Shown: positions 40,406 to 52,500, numbered from the stretch's first letter. The stretch is 64,000 bases of DNA from Gymnopus androsaceus JB14 (GCA_009733575.1 ML769416.1:165801-229800); one strand, 5' to 3'. Translations and numbers: made by a program. Notes: generated by a model not told the origin, from the sequence alone.

Positions 40406-42278
40406 ATGACTGGTATCGAATTCAAATCCCACTGGCCCAACTCTTTCCTTCCTTCGTCCGTCAATCCCTTTTCTCGTGCCAATCTTATCTCAATCCTTCG
40501 CAGTGGTCATGTTCCTTCCTCCATCGATGAAATCGAAACCATGGAAGGCCTAAAATCCGATATAAGACGCGCATTGGTGGATTGCGAGAAGGAAATCAGC
40601 GAAAAGGAAGAACAATTCCGCGCTCTGCAGTTACGGCTGAACGGATTGAAGAAGACGCGTAGAGAGCTGAAAATCATGGGCGACTGCGCTATTGCAACAA
40701 CGGCTGCAATCCGCAAGCTCCCCACGGAGATCTTAAGGGAGATCTTCCACTTAATTGCCTTCAGCGACTCAGAATATACTCTTGAATGCGAGTTCGGGGA
40801 TCTGATGAGCCCTGTTCGCGTCGTATCCCGAATTTGCTCTCGGTGGAAACAGGTCGCGCTTTCGTACCATGACCTATGGTTGTCGATGCGGATTGACCTT
40901 GGAATCCTAAAAGAGTCTTCTACTATTGGGAATACTTTCGTTGAGCACTTACGCCGCTCGGGGAAGACTTTACCCTTGCGTCTCTCCATCAAGGCAGTGG
41001 GCTCGCGCTGGAAAATGGGAAATAAAGCTCAGTTTTCGGTATGGAATGCCTTGCTCGACGAGTCTCGAAGGTGGAGGGATATTGTGCTGGACGTGGATCA
41101 GTACTTTCTAGAAGCTGCTCTGGAGAATTTTATCCTACCTAGGCAATACCATTCGTTAGAGCACGAGGAAAGGCAGAACAACGAATCGCGGTTTCCTATC
41201 CTTCGAACCCTACAGATCAAAAATGCCACTCCCAACTTCAACCTCTTTTGGCCACTCCCACTGCTTCACTCCTTCCAGGTGGATGGACAGAGTCATCTTT
41301 CCTTAGATGAGTATCCTATCGATATAGCACATATCACCCAGCTCGCGATTCCAGACGGCAAAATCATCGGCGGATCCCTTAACCAACTGTTTAAACGATG
41401 TCGGCACTTGGAAGATGCTACGCTTGGTGGGTTTTCAACAAATGTTTACTGGACAAGCGCCACTTTTTCCGAGGCTTACACCCATACCCGTCTCACAAGG
41501 CTCTGTTTAAAGTCAAAGAATCATCGCTTCGAACGGAGGAAATTCGGTTTGGAGTCAGTTTCATTTCCGAATTTGACTCATCTTGAACTCACTGGTGCTG
41601 ACCGGATGGACTCGCAATGGGAGCGCAACAACTGCATTGGCCTAGGTCAAGATGTGGCTGCTCTCATAACTCATTCGAACTCTAAAAGCCTCTACAACCT
41701 CACTTTATCCTCTTTCCCTAAATCCGAAGCGCTCCCTGTTCTCCATGCTACAAGCGCGTCCCTCCTGCATCTCAAAATCAACCATCCCAGAGTAGCCGAG
41801 GATATGCTTTTCGCGGAACTATCAGATCCAAATTTGGATCTAGTCCCGAAACTTGCCTCGTTCAAAGTAATTCTTACTGCTTGGGTGGTGCGAGAACTTG
41901 TCGATCGGAGCGATAATACGTGCCCGGAGCTGCAGACGGCCATATGTCGTTTGATTGAATCTCGATGCAGCCTCACCCCGCCCACTTTCCTCGCTTCCGC
42001 GTCCGCCTCGAATCTTTCACTACCTGAGTCCAAGTCGAAACTTAGTTCTAACAACTCCCTTCCGCAACCTTACAATCTCATTGGGCAGATACAAGAAACC
42101 CCAATTTCCGGATAGTGTTTTGAGTCTTGCTGAAAGGATAGAACTTCCCCGTAAAATTCAGGCGTCGGCTAACGATGTTTTGTATGAAGTCTACGAGGGT
42201 GTTTTCACTAGATTTGATAATGGAGATTGGGATATGGATGACTTGTGGAATGCGGGTTTCTGGTTCGAGTACTTGTAG
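40406..42278 (+). CDS. F-box protein (subfamily 2), frame break near the C-terminus
   Basis: ATG at 40406 (MTGIEFKSHWPNSFLPSSVN) directly follows a probable 5'UTR intron (40352-40405, GTACGT...ACGTAG). The coiled coil (KEEQFRALQLRLNGLKKTRR) and the F-box at about residues 104-150 (RKLPTEILREIFHLIAF; ICSRWKQVALSYHDLWLSM) are intact. They are followed by an irregular leucine-rich region. The open frame ends at 42115 (569 aa). Comparison with the tandem copy shows the usual C-terminus (LVLTTPFRNL, then DWDMDDLWNAGFWFEYL) in another frame from about 42030 to 42278, so one indel has replaced the last 70 residues. SCF adaptor role is inferred from the F-box. This copy may still be active. Confidence 0.78.
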
Positions 42279-42932
42279 TTGGAATGAATGATAGTTTGAA
42301 GAGAAGCATATAATTTATCGTTTAGCGCCATTGCTGCATCTTCGAGGCTTTTTAGCCTCTGAATACTTTCGCGCTATGAGGTGTTTATAGAGGTATAATC
42401 TATCTCTATTAATCAAATCGAACTGACATTTATCGAACTGACATTTGCTATTTAACTACTCTAGGTAGAGCCGACCTCCTTCAGAGCTCAAGCTCCTCGT
42501 TCTGCCGCTCTTCATTCTCTTCGCCTTTAGATCTGCTCGCCAGTGCACCTGCCGCTCCCGCGCACGTCAATCCTACGTGGCCACAGTGCCTTTTTTGCAC
42601 CTACTGGAACGTATGTCTTCAAGTTGGCACGATTCTTGTACTTGTCTTTCAATAACACTCCACAAATACATCTTGATGCTGATTGTGCTAATTGTGTTTC
42701 AAGAAAAGATCCATCCATCTGTTTGAACATGACACTGAGGTAAGAACTTATCATTCTCAATAGATTCGGTTGATCTCATCTCGTTGGGCAAAGCCTCTTA
42801 ATCGAAGCCCATTTATGCTCAACTGCCTTTTCTTTCCTTCTCAACAGTGAACACCACCACCAAGCTTGATTCTGACTTTACTGTCTGATTCTAGCTGATT
42901 CTGATACTGTATACAAGTAGATCCATCCGAAT
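42279..42932. other. intergenic region; no gene seen
   Basis: Separates the F-box gene from the membrane-protein gene and presumably holds the promoter of the latter. Confidence 0.35.
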
Positions 42933-44436
42933 ATGCACTTCCATCTGTGGCTATGGTGAGAGCTTTTCTTTCAAATATTTGGCTTTCTTGCACTGTTCAG
43001 ACTAATCATACGGAAGGACAGCAGTGTGCTTTCACTCCTGTCCTTATTCACATTTGCGGCCGGATTTGACTTTATTGGGATACCCAATCCTGCGACTGTC
43101 AATACAAGCTTTTCAGCCACACTGAATCGAAACAGTACCACTGATACGGCAGATTTTGTACTCGGGTACTTCATAAATGGCTCAGATGTGTTGCCGGTGA
43201 TTCAAACCTTTCAGTCGGAGGATGAAACTGTTATACCGTTTCAGTTCACACCACCGGGACCTGGGTGAGTATCATTCATTTCGTGAGGACTAGCTACAAG
43301 TGAGGGTTGACTTCGAATCCACTAGAGTTTATGTTCTGGGTATTATGCCAACGTAAATCCATACCCTTCTCGTTCTTTAAGTGAATGCTCACCTACTACG
43401 CCAGAGACTCTAACCAGGGTGAATTGATTGCTGAAAGTTCTAATTTTAATGCTGTAGTCGATCAGGTTTCTGTGTAAGTCTAGCCGCCTTGATCCCACCA
43501 AGATCCACTGATGATGAATACTATACATAGGCCTCCAAGTTCCTCGTCAACCTCCAGCTCTACTACGAGTGCAGGCACCTTGGGCACAGGTACAAGTAGT
43601 GTTTCTACTGTGACCACGTACGTACTATGTGTGCCATCAAATGCATCCTTCAAGTTCTGATCATTATACTTAGTAGCTCAGAGTCGCTACCAGTGGGCTC
43701 TTCATTAGCATCGGAAACCTCTACCATAAACACGAATACAGACACCTCTGAGTCGAGTACTACTACCGTTATATCTATCAATACCAATAGTCATTCTTCT
43801 ACTGCAGCTGTAACCACAAGTTCGTAAGTGCCTTTCCTCACTACTGTAAACCTTTTCCGAGTCTGACGAACACTGTGATAGTAATCCAGAGAGCCCATCA
43901 AGCAGCCAAGGCGGCCAAAGGTAAGTTGATAGCGTACTCGTACATCCTGTCACCAGGGCGCGCGGCACCCCACTCATGCGGTTATTTTCAACAGCTCTCC
44001 TACGGGAACTTCCAGTGGTGCATCACATAGATCGAATCTACCAGCAATTATTGGGGGAGTGGTCGGAGGCAGCGGCCTTTTTATCATCGCAGGAGTTCTC
44101 ATTACAATTCGGATACGAAATCAAAAACGTCGACAAAATCAGACGCGAGTCCAGCCTTACAGCTTTGTACACCCAGCGCGCCAACTATCCTCCAATAAGA
44201 ATAAGGCTGTTACTGCAGACGACAATAACAATCAACAGGACCGTGCTACTGGAAAACCTAAACGAAATCTAAGGACGAGGACTAGTACGAGGATGGTAAT
44301 TTGGGAGAAGCGTTCTGGGCCCACGCCAATCGCCCCTTCGCATCCTATTCAAGTTAGGAACGAGGAAGACGCGGCGCATGTGCAGCAGACGGAATTAGAT
44401 CTACCACCGGAATACTATAGTGTGTATGGTACGTAG
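42933..44436 (+). CDS. type I single-pass membrane protein with Ser/Thr-rich stem, 358 aa
   Basis: Eight exons are all phase-consistent: 42933-42955, 43025-43264, 43326-43352, 43405-43473, 43531-43617, 43674-43823, 43882-43920 and 43995-44436. The start MHFHLWLCVLSLLSLFTFAA is a signal peptide created by splicing of exons 1 and 2. An extracellular beta-rich domain follows (IGIPNPATVNTSFSATLNRN; YFINGSDVLPVIQTFQSEDE), then a long Ser/Thr stem. One membrane helix (AIIGGVVGGSGLFIIAGVLI) leads into a basic cytosolic tail (RIRNQKRRQ) ending near LDLPPEYYSVYGT. The architecture recalls fungal cell-wall sensors or receptor-like proteins of basidiomycetes. No catalytic domain is present. The ligand and role are unknown. 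Confidence 0.78.
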
Positions 44437-44458
44437 ATGAATCAGTCCAGACAATATC

Positions 44459-44604
44459 ATGCAAGCAAGAATGCTGCGTAACATCTTTGCAGTAATCCTA
44501 ATCATCATTTCCTTGCATTCGATACGAGGACGCGAAACCCTACCACCACCGAAAGGGCCACTCAATGTCCCAATTGTCAATATGGCCATTAGATTCGATA
44601 GAAC
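44459..44604 (+). CDS. weak candidate: first exon of a signal-anchored small protein
   Basis: ATG at 44459 gives MQARMLRNIFAVILIIISLH, a strong hydrophobic segment, then Pro-rich ETLPPPKGPLNVPIVN up to AIRFDR and a GTGAGC donor at 44605. The next exon cannot be chosen: acceptors at about 44711, 44736 and others give different short tails. Begins 23 bp after the stop of the preceding gene, so it could be its 3'UTR. Confidence 0.25.
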
Positions 44605-46302
44605 GTGAGCACTTTCTGCGCGCACCCCGCGTATATCATTAAAAAAACTGCACCCCCACCGCGCCCGGCCCTTCCTGTCTCATCTGGTGTTTGGAGTACC
44701 TGGCAAGGGATGTTCGGGTTGGGGCCAAACAGTGATTTCGTCCTCATACTGATACCAATTCGCCAGTCAAGGCGCATATCTGACATTAGCCATTGATAGC
44801 CTTGAATGTATCTAGACAATAAAAGTATGTATGGTAGTAAGTGTTTTTCTTCTTCTGGATATCAGATTGACATAGGAGAGAAAATAAATTGAATCAGTGA
44901 ATGACCTCCATCATGACTCGTAAACCCTCGAGTGAAAGTAAATAGAAAAATGAAAAAACGCACCCAGATGCATAAAACCCATGTTGGGGCTAGCAGACTG
45001 GTTTTAATCGTGAAGGGAAGGTGGAATAAGCACCGATGCATCAAGCTTCTTGCTTTCGTATGTGAAGACCAGAGAAGACTCGTATTTCTTGGACTGTCAA
45101 GGTAGGATTTGTTTTGACGTAGTCCTCGAAAAAGGGTTTTGGCGAATGGGTTCGTACGTTGAGGCCCGTAGTTTTGGGACACAGTGCGTGAGTTATACCA
45201 ATCGAATAGATGTAGAAGGAAGAGGCCGGGAATTATCGAATTTGGGAAGAGTCAGACTCACCTTTTCAATTCCCGAAACCTTTGCGCTACATAAAATGCT
45301 TTCTATTATAAGAGATACGAAAACTCCTATCAGCGTTGCGGCTTTCAATCAAGGAAGTAGAGGAAATACATAGTACCCACGCCTAATTTTTCATCCTGCC
45401 CACCAAAATATACGAATCCTAGAATAGGTCCAGGGAGCTTTAGTCGTACTTGAACCCGACTCTCAAGAACCTGAACGACACTAGAGCTGATGTTGATGCC
45501 AATGGGCGAGCCATCGATGGCGAAATGGGAGGAAAAGACAAGCAAGGAGAGCAGTAGGACTTTGAATCATTAACGAACGAATGAAAACTGTAGAGACCAG
45601 CTCCAAAGTATAAGAATACTGAGGGCACCAGGCGACTCATTCCAAGGCAGGAAAGCAGTTCTTTTGTACGAACGTTGATTTCATAACCGTTTCAGCGAGC
45701 ATGAAATGCATGGAAGGAAGGATGGATGGAAGTACGGAGTACTTCTACTAGCCACGGAGTTCAATCGTATCAATCCAATATGCATCACGCTTCGTTATTT
45801 CGAATTGAAGGCTAATCGTTTCAGAGACCAGCACGCAATTGAGCAAAGTTAAGGTGAGGAAACATACGGGAAGGGAGGTGCTAGGCTGCGTATACAGTCA
45901 GGTATGTTTTTACGATATTGGAGCCAAGCTAGTTCGTTTCGAGTCTCGAAGATTTGCGCGAATTGGCCGTGAATATCGTTGTCAGTGATCGTCTTCGCTA
46001 ATCAGTCAACGAACTGACAGGGATAAGGATGCAGGCAGTTGCGTGGACAAGTACTGGAGGCGGCACAATGCAGAGCTTGCATGTCAAAGCATAAGTAGTC
46101 AAATCATGTTGAGAGGGTTCGGATATATCCCGGCTCGGACATAAAATCGGTAGGGCTAGCAGGTCAGCTTTGACCCCTAGGTCTAAAATTTAAACTACAA
46201 ACGAAAATTTTGGGTGCACGTACCGCGATGGCGAGACCATAGGCGAACTCGGGCACAGGTCCCAGAATGCCAAAAAATTTTCGGACGTGGAAGGTCCAGA
46301 TG
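44605..46302. other. region without a firm gene; possible decayed secreted-protein ORF
   Basis: On the minus strand 45345-45560 reads FKVLLLSLLVFSSHFAIDGS, a signal-like segment, then SPIGINISSSVVQVLES, but the ATG is one base out of frame. This may be a dead secreted-protein gene. A GGAA-type run lies near 45713. Nothing else is supported. Confidence 0.3.
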
Positions 46303-47090
46303 AGGCCCCAGAAACTACCGCCAACCTTTGTCCGGAATAGCGTATTTTAGGTCGCGATTTTGGCGATTTTCCTGTCCATCTATAGCGTATTTTAGGCCAA
46401 AAATAGTGCTTCCCTGTCCCGATATAGCGTACTCCAGGTGGGCGCGCGAGCGCCGAGCCGAAAACTTTAACGTATTTTGGCCATATTTGGTCGAAGAAGC
46501 AGGAAGCAGGAAGCCTCAAGAAGCGCTAACACGCTGAAGTGCAGTACCAAAAAAAGTTTTACCTTTACTCCGTTATCCCGTCGTCCTTAGATTATGCTCT
46601 TCTCGCGAGATGAGCTAGATGCTATCAAGCTCGCAACGAAGGCCGGTGATTCGGATGCGGAAAGTGATAATGATAGCACGCTCCCTATCTTTTCATGTGT
46701 GGTCCAAAAGTATCATCTCCACACCCATGCACCTGTTGCAAATGTTTTGTATCATCTTGGGATGGATGCGCTCTCGGGTTCGCATGGTCAGATGAAGTTG
46801 AATGAGCGGTCAGGGAAACGATGGCAGGCATTCCAGAAGCAGGATGCGAAAAAGGCTCTCAAAGCATTTCCTGCACTCACAATCAAGATACCGGCAAGGA
46901 AGGTCACTGAAAAATGTGTTCCGGTCTCTTGAAAGTATGTAGAAGCCGCTCAGTATTATTTTTGGAATTTTTGCGATTTTTTTTGAATTCACGTGACCAT
47001 CCCTGTCCGAAATAGCGTATTTGAGACCAAAATCATAGCGTACTTGAGGCCACTTGGCTGGACAAGGGTAGGGGGAGTTTCCGGGAGCCT
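46303..47090. mobile_element. 788-bp hAT-like element, family with AATAGCGT motif, 8-bp TSD
   Basis: The left end AGGCCCCAGAAACTACCGCC and the complement of the right end AGGCTCCCGGAAACTCCCCC are inverted repeats. It is flanked by TCCAGATG on both sides (46295-46302 and 47091-47098). Subterminal regions carry repeated ATAGCGTA-TTTTAGG or TTTGAGA motifs: three at the left (46334-46440) and two at the right (about 47012-47050). The middle holds an ORF (46594-46932). No transposase. It belongs to the same family as 47691-48098. Confidence 0.8.
46594..46932 (+). CDS. 112-aa ORF enclosed in the hAT-like element
   Basis: ATG at 46594 to TGA at 46930-46932. It starts MLFSRDELDAIKLATKAGDS, then an acidic Ser/Asp stretch, then HTHAPVANVLYHLGMDALSG and a basic C-terminal part (RSGKRWQAFQKQDAKKALKA). 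It is centred between the repeat-bearing ends and is absent from the shorter related element. It may be a captured host exon or the remains of an element-encoded protein. No domain is recognised. Confidence 0.35.
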   Translation: MLFSRDELDAIKLATKAGDSDAESDNDSTLPIFSCVVQKYHLHTHAPVANVLYHLGMDALSGSHGQMKLNERSGKRWQAFQKQDAKKALKAFPALTIKIPARKVTEKCVPVS

Positions 47091-47690
47091 TCCAGATGGT
47101 GGAATCCCGGATACGTGAATAAGAAGAGACTCGGAGTCAGTAACTGAGGAGCTGAAAACGAATTGCAGGGCGAGGCGTCTTCGATCAGGTAATAGAGAAG
47201 CGTCTCTTGCAAAGCAATTCTGAAGCCTTGGTGAAGACCAGTCAAGTTTGAACACTTGAACGTTGTTCAAAGAGGAAAAGAGTACAGTCGTTGGTTTTGG
47301 CGCCCATTTAGCACTGAGCGCCTGCGCTTTCCGGCTTAGTCTCGACTCTTTCGGGGATTGGTGGTTGTACTCACTCCCTCGACAATTCCGCTGCACCGTT
47401 GCCTCTTTACACCACACGTCAAATCCCAAATCCTCGATTCCTTGCCTGCCTACTACTCGAGTCTCTTGACGCAACCCAAACAAGAACCCATCGAGACCTC
47501 GACCCTCCTTCGATTTTTGACAGCAGAAGACGCGTTATAATGGAGTGAAATTAAAGAAGCAGAATTTGGCCAAAGTGAAAGCGAATGCGGAGAGTAGATA
47601 TGATGGGTAAGTGTCTTCAGCGTTTTGCATTTCTGAACGGTGTACAGTGTCGTTTGCCGCGCGCCTCTTTTGATTGGGCTGGGGTTACTT
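47091..47690. other. degenerate coding remnant between two elements
   Basis: At 47425-47605 the plus strand reads SQILDSLPAYYSSLLTQPKQ, then STLLRFLTAEDAL, a stop, and in a shifted frame KKQNLAKVKANAESRYDG before a GTAAGT donor (about 47608). This looks like part of a broken gene that I cannot identify. Confidence 0.3.
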
Positions 47691-48098
47691 AGGCCCCCAG
47701 AAGCTCCTGCAGAACCTTGCCCGAAATAGCGTCATTTTGGGTCAGATTTCAGCAAAATCCTTGTCTTATTATAGCGTCATTTAGGGCCCAAAAGCTGAGT
47801 CCTTGTCTGCCATAGCGTCATTTGAGATGGTACACCAGTGCTGAATGGAAATTTTGTGCCCTTTTGGATCAATTTTGGATGGTAGTGTTACTGGAGCTGT
47901 CTGGAGAAGCATGAAGTAGGAATTCTAATACATATTTGGGCAATATTTTTGGATTTTCTGAGATTTTCGGCGCTCGCTGCGCAATTTTTGAAAATTCACA
48001 TGACAATCCTTGTCCGAAATAGCGTCAATTAGGCCGAAATCATAGCGTCATTTAGGGCGTCAGGCCGGGCAAGGTTCAGTAGGAGCTTCTGGGGGCCT
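47691..48098. mobile_element. 408-bp hAT-like MITE, same family, 8-bp TSD
   Basis: Terminal inverted repeats AGGCCCCCAGAAGCTCCT are perfect for 18 bp and continue imperfectly to TTGCCCG. It is flanked by GGTTACTT (47683-47690 and 48099-48106). Subterminal ATAGCGTCATTT motifs occur at about 47727, 47782, 47814, 48020 and 48045. It has no ORF. The ends are related to those of 46303-47090. Confidence 0.85.
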
Positions 48099-49094
48099 GG
48101 TTACTTTTTATTTATGAAAACTTTCTAGACATATACTCGTCCTTGAACCCTAACTTAGCTCGAACCGCATGGTACGATCTCCTTTGTTGCGTTTCTATGA
48201 GTGCACCCTGTTTTTCTGTTGTGAGGATGTGATGTTTCGATAAATGAACGCTTTTTGCATTCTTGGTTCTCCAAATTTTCTGTTGCTTACTTCGATTTTG
48301 TTTGGGAGGTTTCGTTTTATTTTGTTCACTGTCGTTTGCGTTTTCATTCGTTAGGGATTATGGATATTCGGTCGTTCCTATGTTTCATTCCTCTCCATCC
48401 TACGATTTCGTTCTGATTTTTCCTTCTATGATTCCCACTGACTAAAAAAATACGTTCTTTAAGGATACAGGCGTCTGCATATCCGCTTCGACACGCAAAT
48501 CAGACGTACTGGCAAGGCCATCGGACATCTATCCCAACCCCAGTCCCGATTCCCTACGCGACAACATCGTTCATTTCAAGCCCTACGCCACCTACATTCA
48601 TCTCGAGCGCTCAATGCACCCCAGCCCTCGTCAAGATTCATATATCCTGATGACCACGAGGTCGGTTAGGGAGGATGGTACTCCGAGCCATGGTTCAAAC
48701 AAGTCGGGCAGTGGGTCTGGATCTGAAAGTATCATCTTCTCTCCCGACGCGAAAACCATGGGAAGTTGGTTGCGACGAGTTCCGTTCCTATGAAACTTTC
48801 GAAGGGAGACCTGCAAGCTCTCCACCCCATCGCCTCCATCGAATCCTGCTCCGCCCATGGTCAGGCCTCAAACCTGAGTCTGCGACCAGATTTCACTTTC
48901 TCGTTCTCATTCTCTGTCCGTGTACATCACTCTGATCCATTCATGTTCCATTCAAGATTGGCGAACGCTATTCGGTCGGATATGCTTACGCCTTTCCACA
49001 ACCGCAGAATTGAGGGAACCTTTCCAAACGATTCTCTTTGGATTTCGGAATCTGGCATCCTCTTGAACGGCTCGATAACCCAATAGCATGTATT
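48099..49094. other. Ser/Pro-rich open stretches, no gene supported
   Basis: Several overlapping frames between 48480 and 49085 are Ser/Pro-rich and interrupted by stops. They may derive from a disordered-protein gene that has decayed. No splice structure or domain is seen. Confidence 0.3.
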
Positions 49095-49385
49095 ATTATA
49101 TTGTATCTCTACAGTGGGCAACAACATTGTGCTGGTATTGTCAGGAGTAGTCAAGTCTGCTAGTTATGTTTGAATAATCGCGCTTGTTCATGAACTCTGA
49201 TACATACTATCTTAGTACACGGTATCCCAATATCTTCACGGTCTCTCAAGGCGCATCGTATCTCGAGAGCATTTCGATCGTCTTGCCTCACTGGTGTCAA
49301 AGAATTTTAAGGTGAGTATCGAGGAAGGAACTGTATGAGAAGATCACGAATGAGGAGCAGCGCTGGCAGGAGGAAAGGGGATAGT
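49095..49385 (+). pseudogene. third, heavily decayed DUF3445 copy (fragment)
   Basis: The nucleotide order follows exons 4-5 and the end of the last exon of the intact gene. GTGCTGGTATTGTCAGGAGT and AGTCAAGTCTGCTAGTTATG are followed by intron remnant TTTGAATAATCG, GCTTGTTCATGAACTC, GGTATCCCAATATCTTCACG and GGTGAGTATCGAGGAAGGAA. It finally skips to GAACTGTATGAGAAGATCAC and GAGGAGCAGCGCTGGC. Deletions are large. This shows an older dispersal of the family, separate from the tandem pair. Confidence 0.65.
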
Positions 49386-49546
49386 GGTATATAGGGATTT
49401 GATCCAGCTGTCGATCACACAGCTCTAATACATCAGCTCTAATGTTCAATGGTCTTCCGAGCTCTTGCCACGTATACTTTGCACGTCGTCCTCGTTTCCC
49501 TCTTACCGCCACCTCAATTGTGTCCTTTCCTTGTCAGCGAGTTTTA

Positions 49547-52500
49547 ATGGACTCCCATCCAGAATCAAACAGGACCACCTCAGACCCTGGTAAGAATGTC
49601 GATCTGTTTCTGTCGGCACCTGCTTCAGCCCCAAGCGGCGCGGATAGCAGCGACGCATAGTGCGCCCAAACCCACGAATGCTACTGTGGATGTTATACCC
49701 ACCAGCGTTGACCTAGGAGCTGCTGAAACGGGTATTGGGATTGAATTTGTGCCCTCGGGATCCAGTGGGAAAGGTACTAGACCAACATGGACTGCGAAAT
49801 TGTTTGCCTTGAAGAATAACAAAGTAAAGCAAAATATACATGGGGTATTTGGAGGTAAGATCTTCTTGCTCAACTGTAATTTGCATTAATGCCAGAAGCA
49901 ACAGGGGATCACTCATATGACTACAAAGAAAAGTATCCTGAAGATGAATGGGGGACTGAGATGCAAGCAGAGTCCAGATTTTACAAAACATACTTGGATG
50001 AAAAGGATGTGTTTGATAATGCCAGAATTACAGCTTGGCGAGATGCCTTAGATGTTCTTCTTGTGGTTGTAAGTTTCTTATTACTATTCTCTTACTGTGT
50101 ACTAACAGCGGGTAATAGATTGGTTTATTCTCTGCAATTGTGACAAGCTTTTTGAATTCAGACATCTCAAACTCTCCAAGGACCTGACTATGGCCAAATC
50201 ACTGCTGTGATGGTCTACAACCTTATCCTTGTCCAGGAATCTCTTGCCAATGGTTCACTACCACTTCCTAATATCCAGAACCCTGTTGATACCCCTGCCT
50301 CCCCAAGTGCAGCTAATGTTTGGGTCAATGGACTATGGTTTACTAGCCTGTCCATTAGCCTGTCAGCTGCTCTCCTTGCTGTCTTGACAAAACAGTGGCT
50401 ATATCAGTACATGGCTCCAACCTCAGGCACAGCACAGGAAAGAGCTCGACTACAGCAGTTCCGCCTTTCAGGCTTAGAAAAGTATCATGTCCCCGTGATC
50501 ATTGACCTTCTTCCAATCACACTTCATGTCTCCATTGCACTCTTCCTTGTGGGACTTGCACTTTTCCTTTCAACAATTCATACTGGAATGGCCATTGCCA
50601 TAAGCATTGTCACTGGCATTGCATACACTGCATACATTGGGTCTATTGTCATTTCCTTGATGGACCCACAGTGTCCTTATCAATCCCCCATTTCTATCTA
50701 TCTTTATCATCCATGGATCTTTGTAGCTGATGCTTCTGGCAATTTGCTCCACATTATTCACCCCTGTGTTTCTATCATTTCCAATCAGCTTGGAAATTTG
50801 AAGAATACTATTCTCAATAAGCTCAAATGGATTTCTGTCACAATATCTGACAGATTTTCTTGGATTCTTAAAACTTGGAAACAGCTTAAAGCCTGGCTCA
50901 ATTCCTGGCAGCAGCAGACCCATACATTATCATTCCAAGAGCAACAAAACCAGGCTGTACTACAGAATCAACAGCAGCTTGATATTGATGCCATTGCATG
51001 GCTTTTCAGTACATCTTCTAACATCACTGTCCAAGATATCTCATTCCAAGCTGTTGTTGGCCTAATGCCATCTAATGCAGAAACCAGGAAGCTCATAGAT
51101 GTAATCCAACCATATTTTGAATATCATCTGCATTCTGTGTGTGGAAAATGGAACAACCATGATTATTATGATGTCAATCCAAGTCAATGGGAACAGTATT
51201 GGTATATTATGCAGATGGCATGTCTGCATGGGTATCAAATACCTGGAAAGTTTGTCCTTGTTCCAAATCCAAAATTGTTGCATAGTTGGCAACCCAAGCA
51301 AAAAGATGGACATCAAGTGTTTAACCAGATCATAGTCCCTGCTTTCTATGCTGCAATGAGCTTCACTCAACAATTTTCATCTTAGTGCTTTTCTATCACC
51401 AGGGCTATTCTCTGAAGTCCGCCTCCCACTCTCCAGTGTGGAAGCTTTGCATAACAACATGTGCTAAGTATTTTGAATTGGACATACTTATGGCAACTCG
51501 CCTTCTGGATCTTGAATCTGTTCCAGATCCAAACTCTCATGGTGAATCACCAGCAACTCTAGTGGCTGCATTGTCAGGCAACTTCCATCTGCATAATCTC
51601 ATTTTGAGTATAATCACCCAGCATCTTACAAGTCAAGGGATTCAGGTTTCTCCATCTGCTGAGTCTTTGAAATCCCCTCAATTCATAATTTCTTTATTTT
51701 ATTGGGCAATTTCAAATGGGAGGCTTTAAACAGTGCTAAATCCAATAATGAATCTAATGAGGACAGAGAACACCAGAGAGTTGCTCTTTCCTTCTTTGTT
51801 GCAAGAACTAGTCTATTTCTAAGAGGTCAGAACATATATCATGAGCTAAGACCTTCAGATGAGCTACTCCTTGTGGAAATATGTTCATATATTCTTGCTC
51901 CTGGGCTCAACAAGTTTGATGGCTTAACCAAAGATACATGCCTCAAAGCAATTTGGATTCTCAACCAGTTAGCAAACTTAAGTAATGGTCTAGTCTACAC
52001 ACATTATGGCCTCATTTGTTCTCTCTTTGACTGTCTGGACCATGCCCTAGCCAATCCTTCTCATTTCACTGAACATCCAGTGGAAGAAAGTCTTCCTGAT
52101 GCTTTGTCCATTCTCATCCCATTAATGATTGAACGCTCATCTGATCCTGGAATATTTTTCAACATGCTACAGGAGCATGATCTGCTACCACTCTCATTTG
52201 CTATGCCTGGGGGAAAAGGCTATCACTCTAGATTCTGGAAAACCTGGATGAGTAATATTGCTGTATTTAATTTAAACAGTCAAAAGGTTGATACCACCAT
52301 GGAATGGGCAGTGAAGTGGATTCAGTATCTAGATTGCCCAGAGCGACTTTACTTTATGTTCAAGAAGCAGTTTGCACTAGGTAGAATCTCTGTTGAAAAA
52401 GCCACTCTCCTTAACCTTAATGGAAAGAGCATTCACTGGACCACTTGTTTTCCATGGCTAATTGCCCTCTTGGAAGATAAACAATACATAACCTTATGCC

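Noticed and set aside
50154..51730. Extra introns explaining the DUF6535 frame changes
   Set aside because: No GT-AG pair near the breaks restores the frame without removing conserved residues. Indels explain them better.
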